From Zygnema cylindricum (lineage: Eukaryota > Streptophyta > Zygnematophyceae > Zygnematales > Zygnemataceae): 60,000 nucleotides of DNA. The position numbers and the translations under genes are program-made. The notes beneath the pieces are model-generated. The model was not told the DNA's origin, did not search any database, and saw only the letters and a list, made by a program, of their open reading frames with translations. How positions within the stretch are numbered: the first letter of the stretch is position 1; each line of letters opens with the position of its first letter. Shown here piece after piece: positions 30,061 to 39,593 of this stretch. Where the stretch lies: NCBI GenBank assembly GCA_037447655.1, contig JBBHKE010001538.1, positions 126,001 through 186,000 of the forward strand. Reading direction: 5' to 3'.

Positions 30061-30913
30061 CTTCTAAGATCTCTCTTTAACTTATTGATCTTTTCCAAAG
30101 ATTTACTCAACACAAGCAGATCATCCACATATATTGCAATAAAAATAACACCATTCTCATGTTCAAACATATAGATAGAATGGTCAAAGCTGATACGGAT
30201 ATATCCCACACCGGTAAGAAACTCATCTAGTTTCTTATTCCACTGTCGGGGAGTGTGCTTCAGTCCATATAAGGACTTTATGAGCCTGCAGACTTTGCTC
30301 TCTTCTCCTTCTTCCACGAACCCCTCGGGTTGTCACATAAAAATTTGTACCTCTAACTCACCATTAAGAAAAGCAGTCTTAATGTCCATCTGGTGGACTT
30401 CCATGTCTTCCGCTGCTGCCAGACTAAGGAGAGTCCTTACTGATGGGAACCGAACAACTAGAGCAAAGATCTCCTTATAGTCAATCCCCTCCTTTTTGGT
30501 GAACCCCTTTGCTACCAATGGAGCCTTATATCTCTCAATGGTATTATCTGGGTTCAATTTTAGTTTAAATACCCTTTACACCTAATAGGTTTTGTATGTG
30601 GAGGACAACGTGCTAGTTCCCAGGTATTTGCTTCCATGATAGAAGCCATCTCATCATTTATGGCTCTAATCCATCTTTCTTTCTCTAGACTATTCACTGC
30701 CTCCGAGTAAGAGTGAGGCTCATCTGAGTAAGATAGCTTAGTTACCTTATGAGCAGCTTGTTTTTCTTGTATCATATTGTTGCTCATCCTTCCTCCCTCA
30801 AACTCCAAAGCTAGAATGGATGGAAGTCTTGGATTTCTTCTCACTGTCGCATCGGCTCCCCTGTCCATGGAAGCCGATTCTTGTTCCGCTTCTTTTATCT
30901 CCTTGAAGTCCAT
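30061..30913 (-). pseudogene. Copia-G reverse transcriptase
   Basis: The stretch 30039-30317 shows R-L-I-K-S-L-Y-G-L-K, Q-W-N-K-K-L-D-E-F-L and the active site I-Y-V-D-D-L-L-V-L. The stretch 30333-30557 shows N-P-D-N-T-I-E-R-Y-K and the first Asp region Q-M-D-I-K-T-A-F-L-N-G-E, and 30560-30913 the IN-RT linker (N-P-R-L-P-S-I, E-R-W-I-R-A-I-N-D-E-M). Stops or frameshifts at about 30325 and 30558 break it. The C-terminal end is cut by the solo LTR. Confidence 0.85.
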
Positions 30914-31810
30914 AGGAGTATGTGAGGTTTCTGGTGAGTCTCCTATATCTTAGATCTCTTGCAATCACGGTTTCACTCATGTCCCTTTGGGGAACGACCG
31001 AGTTCTCCTCACTTTCTGACTCAAATCTGATTCTTATCTTCTTTGTATGTTTCAAAGGGTGAAATGACTTCCCTTCATCCATGACAACTAAGTGTTTGAC
31101 CAGAATGATATATTTCTTTGCTAAGTTATAAACTCTATATCATTTAACATCCTCGTCATATCTCACAAAGTATCCAGGTTTTCCCTTAGCATATAGTTTC
31201 CAGTTTTTCCTATCCGTGTCAAGACTGCAAACTTGGCTACCGAATACTTTAAGGTGTGAGATATCTGGTTTCCTTCCAACCCATCTCTCATAAGGTGTCA
31301 CTCCCTTTAAAGCTGAGGTAAGGACTCTATTCTTAATGTAGGTTGCACAGTTCATTGCTTCTACCCAAAATCTCTTTCCTATTTTCTTGTCTGCCAACAT
31401 ACTGCATGCACTATCTCCTAGTGTTTGATTCAATCTCTCAGCTACCCCATTTTTTTCCAGGTTATATGGTACAGTTTTCTGGTGCTGCACTCCTTCATCT
31501 CTTAGATATTCCTCAAAGTGGTTAGCGGTATATTCCCCCCCATTATCACTCCTTTTCCTCTTAATGGGGGTTTTATGCAACTTCTCACTCCAGGCTTTAT
31601 ATTCTTTGAGGTAAGTTGATGCTTCAGACTCTGTTTTCAGAAAGTTGACTCTATAGTATTTAGACCAATCATCGGTTATTGTCATCATAAACCTCTTTCC
31701 TCCAACCGAAGGTACTCTTGCTGGTCCCTAAATATCTCTGTGGACCAAATCTAACAATTTATCACCTCTATATGTGGCGGCTTTAGGAAAGGGAAGTCTG
31801 TTAGCCTTAC
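30914..31810 (-). pseudogene. Copia-G integrase
   Basis: The stretch 31140-31688 carries T-I-T-D-D-W-S-K, the second Asp R-S-D-N-G-G-E-Y-T-A, and the Glu region N-G-V-A-E-R-L-N-Q-T, and runs to V-G-R-K-P-D-I-S-H-L. The C-terminal K-I-R-I-R-F-E-S-E linker is at 30798-31082. The first-Asp part (K-L-L-D-L-V-H-R-D-I) lies at 31728-31810 in another frame and is fused to Copia-F sequence at its upstream side. Confidence 0.85.
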
Positions 31811-33210
31811 CTTTGAACCTCTCAGACCAAGTATCGGCTGCCATGATTGAAGCCATCTCCTCATTGATGGTTGTCTTCCACCGGTTTCTTTCTGGACAAG
31901 TCATCGCCTCTCCATAAGTTTGAGGTTCATCTTGATGAGATAGTTTAGTTACCTTGTTATTAACCTGTTTTTCTTGCAGTCTTTTGCTACTTCTCCTCCC
32001 CCCTTCAAAATCTGAGGCCGGAATAGATGGTTCTCGTGGATTCTTTCGAACAAACTCGGCTTCTCCCCTATCCCTTAATTCCGAATCAATTTCCACCACG
32101 TCTTCCGCTTTGGGTAAAGTTGTCACTGGAGTTTCCACAGCCGAGTCCTTTTCGGTCTGATTTGTACCTCCAAGAATGTCATATTCTCTTTCCTTCATCC
32201 ATAACTACTAGATGTTTTACTAAGATTATATCTTCCCTTTTTAGATCATAAACTCTATATCCTTTAACATCCTCATCATATCCTAATAAGTATCCCGGTT
32301 TTCCTTTAGGATCTAGCTTCCAATTAGACCGATCTGTATCTAGACTGAATACTTGACTGCCGAAAACCTTTAAGTGAGATATGTCTGGTTTCCGGCCTGT
32401 CCATCTCTCATAAGGTGTTTGATCTTTTATAGCTGAAGTAAGAACTCTATTTTTGAGGTAATTAACAGAGTTCATTGCTTCTGCCCAAAACCTTTTTCCT
32501 ATCTTCTTATCTGACAACATACTTCTAGCACTATCACTTAGTGTTCTATTTAACCTTTCAACTACCCCATTCTGTTCCAGGTTTTTTGGGACTGTATTTT
32601 GGTGTTGGACCCCATCTTCCCTCAGAAAATCCTCAAACTTGTTAGAAGTATACTCTCCACCATTATCACTCCTTACTCTCTTGATTGGAGTTTCATGGAG
32701 TTTTTCGCTCCACGCTTTATATTGTCTAAAACAATCCTGAGCTTCTGACTTTTTTTTCAAAAAATACACTCGGGAATACCGAGACCAATCATCAGTTATA
32801 GTCATCATAAATCTCTTCCCCCCCGTTGAGGGCACTTTAGCCGGTCCCCAAATATCTGTGTGTACTAGATCTAGAATATTTTCTCCCTTATAGGTGGCTG
32901 TTTTAGGAAAGTGTAACCTGTGTGCTTTACCTTGAGCACATCCACTACAATCACTTATATCATCACTCTCATTAAACTGAATTCCTTCCACCACTCCCAT
33001 CTTTTTCATCTCTCTTAACTTATCTAGTTTTACATGCCCAAGCCTCTTATGCCACATCATAATATCATGAACACCAGCATAATAAAGTTTCTTCGTTTCA
33101 TTACTTTAAATCAGCCTAAACATCCCATGGCTACCTTTCTCAGCAATGAAATAGACATCCTCCTCAAAACTAGCAGTAAAGACTCATTCCGTAGTGCTAG
33201 TGAAAAAACC
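31811..33210 (-). CDS. Copia-F integrase with intact catalytic triad, plus RT start
   Basis: The 293-codon stretch 32179-33060 is an intact integrase: W-H-K-R-L-G-H and C-S-G-C-A-Q-G-K (HHCC zinc site), first Asp H-T-D-I-W-G-P, second Asp R-S-D-N-G-G-E-Y-T-S, Glu in N-G-V-V-E-R-L-N-R-T, and the C-terminal F-G-S-Q-V-F-S-L-D. It would insert cDNA into the genome. It overlaps the next stretch (31728-32198), which begins the linker and RT but jumps after T-W at about 31810 into Copia-G integrase sequence, so there is no complete RT. Upstream sequence is interrupted at 33211. Confidence 0.8.
33023..33210. repeat. 188-bp direct repeat, left copy (flank of foldback element)
   Basis: It matches 36985-37172 with two differences seen by eye. 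The sequence belongs to the Copia-F pre-integrase region and is present once in related elements, so it was duplicated at insertion of the 33211-36984 element. Confidence 0.9.
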
Positions 33211-33862
33211 TGTTGGAATTCAAGTATTTTCTAGGTCTAGAGATTGCAAAATAAAAAGCAAAATAGTAGATATTGACAGCCTGCCTCTAACTCCTCCTCA
33301 AGTCCCCACACTTGTCGCAGTCACTGAAGACTGAAGGAGGAGTTAGCCATGGCTGCCTGTGCTGTCTAGAGGGAGACAGACAGTTGTTTTATAGGGGGTT
33401 TTCTCTAAAAGATAGTTTTGCCAGGTCCACGATTTGATCCTGGTACCTGCCACTTGTCACACCCGCAATAGCCGGTAGTCTTATCCAGATAGTCTAAATT
33501 GTATTAGATATTAAATGAATTATTCTTATTGTATCTATTTAAATAAATATCATACCTCATAATATCTAATACAATTTAGACTATCTGGATAAGACTACCG
33601 GCTATTGCGGGTGTGACAAGTGGCAGGTACCAGGATCAAATCCTGGACCTGGCAAAACTATCTTTTAGAGAAAACCCCCTATAAAACAACTGTCTGTCTC
33701 CCTCTAGACAGCACAGGCAGCCATGGCTAACTCCTCCTTCAGTCTTCAGTGACTGCGACAAGTGTGGGGACTTGAGGAGGAGTTAGAGGCAGGCTCTCAA
33801 TATCTACTATTTTGCTTTTTATTTTGCAATCTCTAGACCTAGAAAATACTTGAATTCCAACA
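33211..33862. repeat. near-perfect palindrome made of LTR U3 sequence
   Basis: Arms 33211-33512 and 33561-33862 (302 bp each) are inverted copies with two mismatches seen, around a 48-bp AT-rich centre. Each arm contains the LTR terminus, the hairpin and the tRNA-like block. The right arm is in normal LTR orientation and abuts the polypurine tract. Confidence 0.95.
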
Positions 33863-33870
33863 CTCCCCTT
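33863..33870 (-). promoter_or_regulatory. polypurine tract of the foldback element
   Basis: The minus strand AAGGGGAG sits immediately inside the LTR terminus TCCAACA. It is the same as in Copia-A and Copia-E and primes plus-strand DNA synthesis in this family. Confidence 0.75.
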
Positions 33871-33880
33871 ATTTTCTAGT

Positions 33881-36340
33881 CTATTTTTCTTTCAACTCCC
33901 ACAAACAAGTAAACAAGCATCCCCTCCCCTTTTTCCTTTTCTTTTTCCTTTTTCCTTTTCCTTTCATAAAACTTAAGTATTTAACACAGTGCATTAAATG
34001 AACTGAAATGATAATTATATCACACATTTTATTTAACATCCCATTTTTCTTAAATTCAAGCCTAGATTTTAGCCACTTCATCACTCTTTCATCCACACAC
34101 AAACCGATTTCCCTCTTGCGATCCAAATAGCCAGCCCCATTTCCAATCTGCAACATACACCTAGATGCTAACCCTTTTACAGGCACATCTTCGTCACACC
34201 AAGTAGTGATGTCAAATCCATCCACCCCCAAATATTCCCAAAAACCACTAGTCCCCACTAAGTTCCTCATAAGATCTATATCTTTCGTACTCATATTTTT
34301 ATCCATGATAATTACCCCATTTTCTGAACTTCCCTCACTCTCTCCCATGGAATTCTTTCCACTATTACTTTCTAATTTAGTTCCCAATAAATATTTCTTC
34401 TCCCCTAAACCTTTAATCAAATATTTCTCTTCTCCCCTATCCTTTAAAACCTCTTCGAGTTTCACTTCTCCCCTTTCCTCGGAATCCGTTGAAGTCTCCC
34501 TTTCCGACCAGTTTTCTGTTTCCCTATTGTGTATAAAATTATCCTCATTAATTTTATCTTTCCCGTTTTCACTTATGGATCCTAGATCTGACTTTCTCAT
34601 TTCTAAATCATATACTCTACACTCCTTGACATCCTCAAGTACCTCTTTTCTCTTTACTTCCCTTATACCTCCAAAAGCACACTGTTGCCTTCGAGCAATT
34701 TCTGTGTACTTTTCTCCCTTCCCCATTCTACCGATGTGAAGAAGCTCCAATTTTTCTTCATCCTCTTTCTCCTCTTCATCTTCGTCCTCCTCATCCACAT
34801 TCCAACTTCTAAGTTTTTCCAAACAAGGGCATTCCTCCATATAATGACCCGGTTCCCTACAGAAGAAGCAAACCCCTTTTTTCAAAGCTCCCGTGCCTTT
34901 TCCTCTCCCTCTCTTTCCACCAAAGTTCCGATAAGGTTTACCTTTGTCTTTCTTTCTCTCATCACGCTTCCGCTCGTCACCACCGTTCTTTTCATCACGC
35001 TTCCGCTCGTCACCGCCGTTCCTCTCATCACGATTCCGCCAATCACCACCAGCTGAAAATGCATTGACCCTGTCCTTTCCCCTACGAAGCTCCAAAGTGC
35101 TTTCCCTCACAAGAATTATCCCCATGGTAAAGCTCCAAGTCCATGAGGAGCCATCCATTGCCTGCATACGACAAATTATGTTTTCGTACTCATCTGGGAG
35201 TTTCATAATTAGGGTTTTTAGGGCCAATTTTTCTTCATCCTCTTTCTCCTCTTCATCTTCGTCCTCCTCATCCACATTCCAACTTCTAAGTTTTTCCAAA
35301 CAAGGGCATTCCTCCATATAATGACCCGGTTCCCTACAGAAGAAGCAAACCCCTTTTTTCAAAGCTCCCGTGCCTTTTCCTCTCCCTCTCTTTCCACCAA
35401 AGTTCCGATAAGGTTTACCTTTGTCTTTCTTTCTCTCATCACGCTTCCGCTCGTCACCACCGTTCTTTTCATCACGCTTCCGCTCGTCACCGCCGTTCCT
35501 CTCATCACGATTCCGCCAATCACCACCAGCTGAAAATGCATTGACCCTGTCCTTTCCCCTACGAAGCTCCAAAGTGCTTTCCCTCACAAGAATTATCCCC
35601 ATGGTAAAGCTCCAAGTCCATGAGGAGCCATCCATTGCCTGCATACGACAAATTATGTTTTCGTACTCATCTGGGAGTTTCATAATTAGTGTATTAATCT
35701 TACTCTCCTCAGATTCTACATATCCCGCACTAGTAAGCTCAACATATAACGCAGCAATATCATTACAAAACTCTATCATGCTACCGCCTTTATAAACGTA
35801 GGCATCTATTTCTTGTTTTACTAATTGCTGCCTCTGAATAGTCTCACTCTTATAAATCTGAGTTAGGGCTTCCCATATCTCTGAAGACTTGGTTAGACTT
35901 AAAAGAGTGATAACTATCGACTTAGACACATATCTAAGTATGAGATGTTTTGCTATAGTGTTTTTGTATTCCCATATTTTCCTGTCATTTTCTTCAGTTT
36001 TAATCCCCACATGTGGTACCATAGCTGAGAGCCTAGCTCCCTTCACCATAGGTGTCCCTTTTTCCTTCTCCCCTATTTCCCCATCCACGGAAAGTTTTTT
36101 CCCTTCACCTTCCGTTGCATCTGAACTCCGGGTGATATTCTGGACAGTCTCAGATGATTCTCCGTAGTAAGCTCCTCCAAAGCTAGGTGGCGGACATCTC
36201 ACTTGTCCCGCAACAATTCCCCATAAGTGCTTCTCGAAAAGCAATCCCTCCATTGTAAACGCCCAATACGTGAAGCCTGTTCCATTAAACATAGGCACCC
36301 TAGATGGTGGACCCATAACCTGAAACTCTGAGACCTCCAT
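33881..36340 (-). CDS. 819-codon gag-derived ORF with internal tandem duplication
   Basis: The start ATG (36340) is in the LTR, followed by the primer-site-encoded Q-V-M-G-P-P-S-R and a gag domain with E-K-H-L-W-G-I-V-A-G and I-M-K-L-P-D-E-Y-E-N. A nucleocapsid knuckle C-F-F-C-R-E-P-G-H-Y-M-E-E-C occurs twice because a 466-bp unit is duplicated in frame. Basic R-D-E-R/K-N-G-G-D-E-R-K repeats precede each knuckle. The tail has a remnant of the IN/RT linker (C-R-V-Y-D-L) and a degenerate RNase H (T-T-W-C-D-E), then a lysine-rich end. Protease, integrase and RT are deleted. An open frame of this length in a decayed region suggests a recent or selected gag protein. Confidence 0.85.
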   Translation of the reverse strand: MEVSEFQVMGPPSRVPMFNGTGFTYWAFTMEGLLFEKHLWGIVAGQVRCPPPSFGGAYYGESSETVQNITRSSDATEGEGKKLSVDGEIGEKEKGTPMVKGARLSAMVPHVGIKTEENDRKIWEYKNTIAKHLILRYVSKSIVITLLSLTKSSEIWEALTQIYKSETIQRQQLVKQEIDAYVYKGGSMIEFCNDIAALYVELTSAGYVESEESKINTLIMKLPDEYENIICRMQAMDGSSWTWSFTMGIILVRESTLELRRGKDRVNAFSAGGDWRNRDERNGGDERKRDEKNGGDERKRDERKKDKGKPYRNFGGKRGRGKGTGALKKGVCFFCREPGHYMEECPCLEKLRSWNVDEEDEDEEEKEDEEKLALKTLIMKLPDEYENIICRMQAMDGSSWTWSFTMGIILVRESTLELRRGKDRVNAFSAGGDWRNRDERNGGDERKRDEKNGGDERKRDERKKDKGKPYRNFGGKRGRGKGTGALKKGVCFFCREPGHYMEECPCLEKLRSWNVDEEDEDEEEKEDEEKLELLHIGRMGKGEKYTEIARRQQCAFGGIREVKRKEVLEDVKECRVYDLEMRKSDLGSISENGKDKINEDNFIHNRETENWSERETSTDSEERGEVKLEEVLKDRGEEKYLIKGLGEKKYLLGTKLESNSGKNSMGESEGSSENGVIIMDKNMSTKDIDLMRNLVGTSGFWEYLGVDGFDITTWCDEDVPVKGLASRCMLQIGNGAGYLDRKREIGLCVDERVMKWLKSRLEFKKNGMLNKMCDIIIISVHLMHCVKYLSFMKGKGKRKKKRKKGRGCLFTCLWELKEK
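34747..35689. repeat. in-frame tandem duplication inside gag (two 466-bp units, 11-bp linker)
   Basis: Units 34747-35212 and 35224-35689 appear identical, offset 477 bp (159 codons), with linker GGTTTTTAGGG. Each unit encodes the end of the gag capsid region, the basic repeats and one zinc knuckle. Identity indicates a recent event. Confidence 0.95.
36306..36320 (-). promoter_or_regulatory. primer-binding site of the foldback element
   Basis: The plus strand GGTGGACCCATAACC matches the initiator tRNA-Met anticodon arm at 14 of 15 positions, directly beside the LTR start TGAAACTC at 36321. Confidence 0.8.
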
Positions 36341-36457
36341 TGGCCCTCAGAGTATGCAGATCCAAAAGAAGCTAATCTAGATAGTGCCGACTCTAAGTTA
36401 ATATAAACCCAAGTGATTGACCCCTTGACAGTCAGAAACCCAATATAGATTCACCTC
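36321..36457 (-). repeat. 5' LTR terminal part of the foldback element (single copy)
   Basis: LTR start TGAAACTCTGAGACCTCC with the gag ATG. It is like the ends at 26387 and 38548. It is not included in the inverted repeat, which starts at 36458. Confidence 0.8.
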
Positions 36458-36984
36458 TGTGAAATAACACTTTCTGTGTGCTCAGTTCCACCACAGAATG
36501 CAAAGTTAGAATATGAGATTTGGACACATTCACCCACTTTGACTTTCCCTTAGAAATACAGCCACCCTGGCAGACAAAAACTCTGACCGACTACACCCCT
36601 GTGTAGCCTAGACTCCCCTGAGTCCGCAGCAAAAAGAATCACTGAAAATGGTCAAGTAAATTGATAGTTATGGCTGGCCAAAGTTTGCCATTTATACAGG
36701 GTGCTCTCTGGGAGAGGCAACTGCCTACCCAAAGAGAGCACCCTGTATAAATGGCAAACTTTGGCCAGCCATAACTATCAATTTACTTGACCATTTTCAG
36801 TGATTCTTTTTGCAGCGGACTCAGGGAAGTCTAGGCTACACAGGGGTGTAGTCGGTCAGAGTTTTTGTCTGCCAGGGTGGCTGTATTTCTAAGGGAAAGT
36901 CAAAGTGGGTGAATGTGTCCAAATCTCATATTCTAACTTTGCATTCTGTGGTGGAACTGAGCACACAGAAAGTGTTATTTCACA
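36458..36984. repeat. near-perfect palindrome made of LTR R/U5 sequence
   Basis: Arms 36458-36709 and 36733-36984 (252 bp each) around a 23-bp centre. The centre falls just beyond the TATA box: TTTATACAGGG lies in the left arm and CCCTGTATAAA in the right, so two TATA boxes face away from or toward each other. Confidence 0.95.
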
Positions 36985-37172
36985 TCTAGATTTACATGCC
37001 CAAGCCTCTTATGCCACATCATAATATCATGAACACCAGCATAATAAAGTTTCTTCGTTTCATTACTTTAAATCAGCCTAAACATCCCATGGCTACCTTT
37101 CTCAGCAATGAAATAGACATCCTCCTCAAAACTAGCAGTAAAGACTCCTTCCGTAGTGCTAGTGAAAAAACC
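36985..37172. repeat. 188-bp direct repeat, right copy
   Basis: Partner of 33023-33210. It starts TCTAGATTTACATGCCC and ends GTGAAAAAACC, after which Copia-F pre-integrase/protease sequence continues uninterrupted. Confidence 0.9.
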
Positions 37173-38531
37173 CTTATCATCTAATACAGATGTAGAGATA
37201 AGGTTTTTGTTCAGCTCAGGAATAAACAATACATCGGAGAATGTTAATAAGGATGTCTTTCCTTCTACTAACACTTTCAGATCTACCGATCCTACAAGAG
37301 TAGTGGTGACTATCCTCCCATCCCCGTACTCTATCTCTACGGTAGGAATCTTTCTTATCTAAGTGAACAGGTGCATATCCTTACACATGTGCATGGAGGC
37401 ACCTGAATCTATAATCCAGCCTGCTTCACCTTTCAATCCACCGTAAGCACATTTCTGCCTTGGTGGAATTTCGACCTCATTTTTCGCCTCCAACTCCTCA
37501 TCTAAAAGGAGCTCATCGTCCGCGTCCTCGGATTCCGCCTCAAGTACCTCTGTGATAAGGGCCTTTTTCTTTTCTCTCGGGGTACCACCGCTCTGCCCCT
37601 CCTTTAACCGAAGCTCGGTTAGCTTGGTGCACTCTGCCATATAGTGCCCAGGTTTCTTACAAAAATGACATAAACCTTTGGGAGCCCTTGGTTCCAACTC
37701 GCCAACCTGTTTTTTCTGCTCCCTACCCCCATATTTTCCGACTGGTTTCTGGGAATCCTTGTTCCTCCAATCGGTCGCTGTTACCAAGGCTTGGCCACTC
37801 TTTCCTCCCCTTCGGATCTCAACCGTATTCTCTCGAACGAGAATCATCCCTACCACTGAGTTCTATATCCACCTTGAGTTGGGCAAGTCCTGCACACGGT
37901 TGACTATGTTTTTGAACTCATTAGGTAACTTCATCAGTAAACAGTTAACCTTTTCTTTTTCACTAAAATCTTTTCCCGCACTCTCTAGCTCCATGAAGGG
38001 TGTAGCAAGTTCATTTCAAAAATCCTACATATTTCCCCCTTTGTATACATACTCTTTAACTTTCTGATCAGCCAACTGTTGTTGCTGAATCGTTCCATTC
38101 CGGTACATCTCTATTAGAGCCATCCAAAGATCGGATGGCCTTTCTACCTGCAAATGAGGACATGCAAGTCCTTGAGTGAGATGGCGTAGGATGAAGTGCT
38201 TTGCCGCCATATTCTTGAAGTCCCAGGTTTCAGTATCATTTTTCTCGTTCCTCGGAATAGATGACATGAATGCCGAACCAATTGCTATTGGTGTGGTCGT
38301 CTCGTTCTCCTTTCCTTTGTCCACCACCTCTCCTTCTTTTGTTTCCTCTGTTGAAGGAGGATCCTCTTTCCTGGTGAATCTGCTTCCTCCAAACCCTGGA
38401 GGAATTCCAAGACTTGATGGACGCCCCAACCGTCCACTCACTATCCCCCAAAACCTTTTTTCGCATAAAGCTCCTATCATCATACTTTCCCAGTATATGA
38501 AGCCAGTTCCATTAAAGATTGGTACCCTAGA

Positions 38532-38547
38532 GGGTGGGCCCATAACC
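38532..38547 (-). promoter_or_regulatory. Copia-F primer-binding site (best half-tRNA match)
   Basis: The plus strand GGTGGGCCCATAACC is a 15-nt exact match to the plant initiator tRNA-Met anticodon arm, directly adjoining the LTR start at 38548. Confidence 0.85.
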
Positions 38548-39593
38548 TGAAGCTCTTAGACCTCCATAAGTCCTCAGGGTGGACAGCTTCTAAAAAGCCT
38601 CTAGGATAATCTTGACCCCTTTGTGTTTCAGCAAAAATAACTACCACCCTGGCAGACAAAAACTCTGACCACCTTCACCTTTGTGAATGCAAGACTTCCT
38701 TGATTCTATAGCAAAAAGAATCTCTGAATTTGCTCCCTTGAGCAGTAAGTTATGGAGGGTCAAAGTTGACCTTTTGTACAGAAGCTCTCTGGGAGAGAGG
38801 ATCCTATCTCCTAATTTTTCTAAGTCCTATCTCTCTCACAGACTCTATCTACTGATGTACGGAACCAATCAGATTTCTCCTCCGTACACAAAAGTACAGT
38901 CGTAGGTGAACTTTATGTACGGAATTTGTACAACATGGCCTAAATGTCGACACATGTCATATCCAGATTCGGTGCCGTAATCTCCGAAGATACCACGATC
39001 CAATGTAATTTCGCCACGTGTCATCCGATGTGGCGATGCCCATAAACCGCCGAATTTTTCTTCCGAGATCTCGGCGTTTATTCTGGCCGTCCGATTAAAT
39101 TCACATTTGATCGGAGCCGTAATAAATACATGCGCGGTATTTGTTTCGATTACGAAATCAATGCGCGGTATTGATTTCTTGTCTGTACCGCAATTCGTAC
39201 TTTTACACTACCGGTTGTATGTATCCCGTAAACCATTATAGTTAAATGATATATCCTACGTAATAACGTTTAAATAGATATCAAACTATATAATACGTAA
39301 CACTTCTTCTAGACTTAACGGCTAAGGTTACCGGCTATCGGTAGCTTGCCGGTCGGCAGGTACCAGGTTCAAATCCTGTTGCCGCCGCATATATATTTTT
39401 ACTTAATAAACCCCAAATATATATTTCCCGTAAACCTCAGGATAGCCTAGGTAGCCATGGCTCTAGCTTCCTCTCCAATTTCTCACTGACTGCGACAAGT
39501 GTGAGAGTTGGAGAGAGAAGTTAGAGGTAGACTGCCTCGGCTTCTTTCTTATTTCTGACCTAGAAAATACTTTAAAAACCATTAATTTCTACA
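38548..39593 (-). repeat. Copia-F 5' LTR
   Basis: It starts TGAAGCTCTTAGACC and ends TTTCTACA. It carries the clearest tRNA-like block (39313-39400, B-box GGTTCAAATCC at 39366-39376, T5 at 39396-39400) and hairpin (39471-39521). It abuts Gypsy-2 integrase sequence at 39594 without a matching duplication. Confidence 0.9.
39313..39400 (+). other. tRNA-like block in the Copia-F LTR (type example)
   Basis: The plus strand has TTAACGGCTAAGG (A-box-like), then GGTTCAAATCC, a perfect B-box inside a T-arm-like hairpin (CAGG/CCTG with a 7-nt TTCAAAT loop), and TTTTT 20 bases later. The orientation is opposite to the retrotransposon transcript. Confidence 0.55.

Larger units (their letters stand above)
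26387..31810 (-). mobile_element. Copia-G, left half of a chimeric copia element
   Basis: 3' LTR 26387-27425, then RNase H, RT and part of integrase on the minus strand to about 31810, where sequence switches without a gap to the RT/linker of Copia-F. The RNase H region is interrupted by a MITE (28283-28949) and the RT by a solo LTR (29044-30060). No 5' LTR or gag belonging to it is seen. Confidence 0.8.
33211..36984 (-). mobile_element. foldback-type, gag-only copia derivative with palindromic ends
   Basis: A 3.77-kb insertion in Copia-F. The centre is a copia unit: partial 3' LTR, polypurine tract, an 819-codon gag-derived ORF, primer-binding site and partial 5' LTR. Each LTR part is joined to an inverted copy of itself (33211-33862 and 36458-36984). 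The flanks are 188-bp direct repeats, not the usual 5 bp. It begins TGTTGG and ends TTTCACA. No pol enzymes are encoded. Confidence 0.8.
36985..38547 (-). pseudogene. Copia-F gag, zinc knuckle and protease
   Basis: gag N-terminal domain 38025-38543 (M-G-P-P-S-R-V-P-I-F-N-G, L-C-E-K-R-F-W-G-I-V-S-G). The stretch 37359-37856 has the knuckle C-H-F-C-K-K-P-G-H-Y-M-A-E-C and the protease site W-I-I-D-S-G-A-S-M-H-M-C, both intact. The stretch 37068-37274 has the protease C-terminus and the pre-integrase start (F-T-S-T-T-E-G-V-F-T-A). In this copy the LTR-encoded start reads M-E-V-stop, so the usual initiation site is destroyed. Frame changes near 38030, 37860 and 37360 also occur. Confidence 0.85.

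Noticed and set aside
34206-34739. Plus-strand open frames opposite the 819-codon gag ORF
   Set aside because: They are serine/phenylalanine-rich shadows of the Glu/Lys-rich minus-strand protein, and are duplicated together with it.
39313-39400. True tRNA gene in the LTR
   Set aside because: B-box, T-arm-like loop and T-run are present, but no 7-bp acceptor stem or clear anticodon arm can be formed. Kept only as a tRNA-like block.
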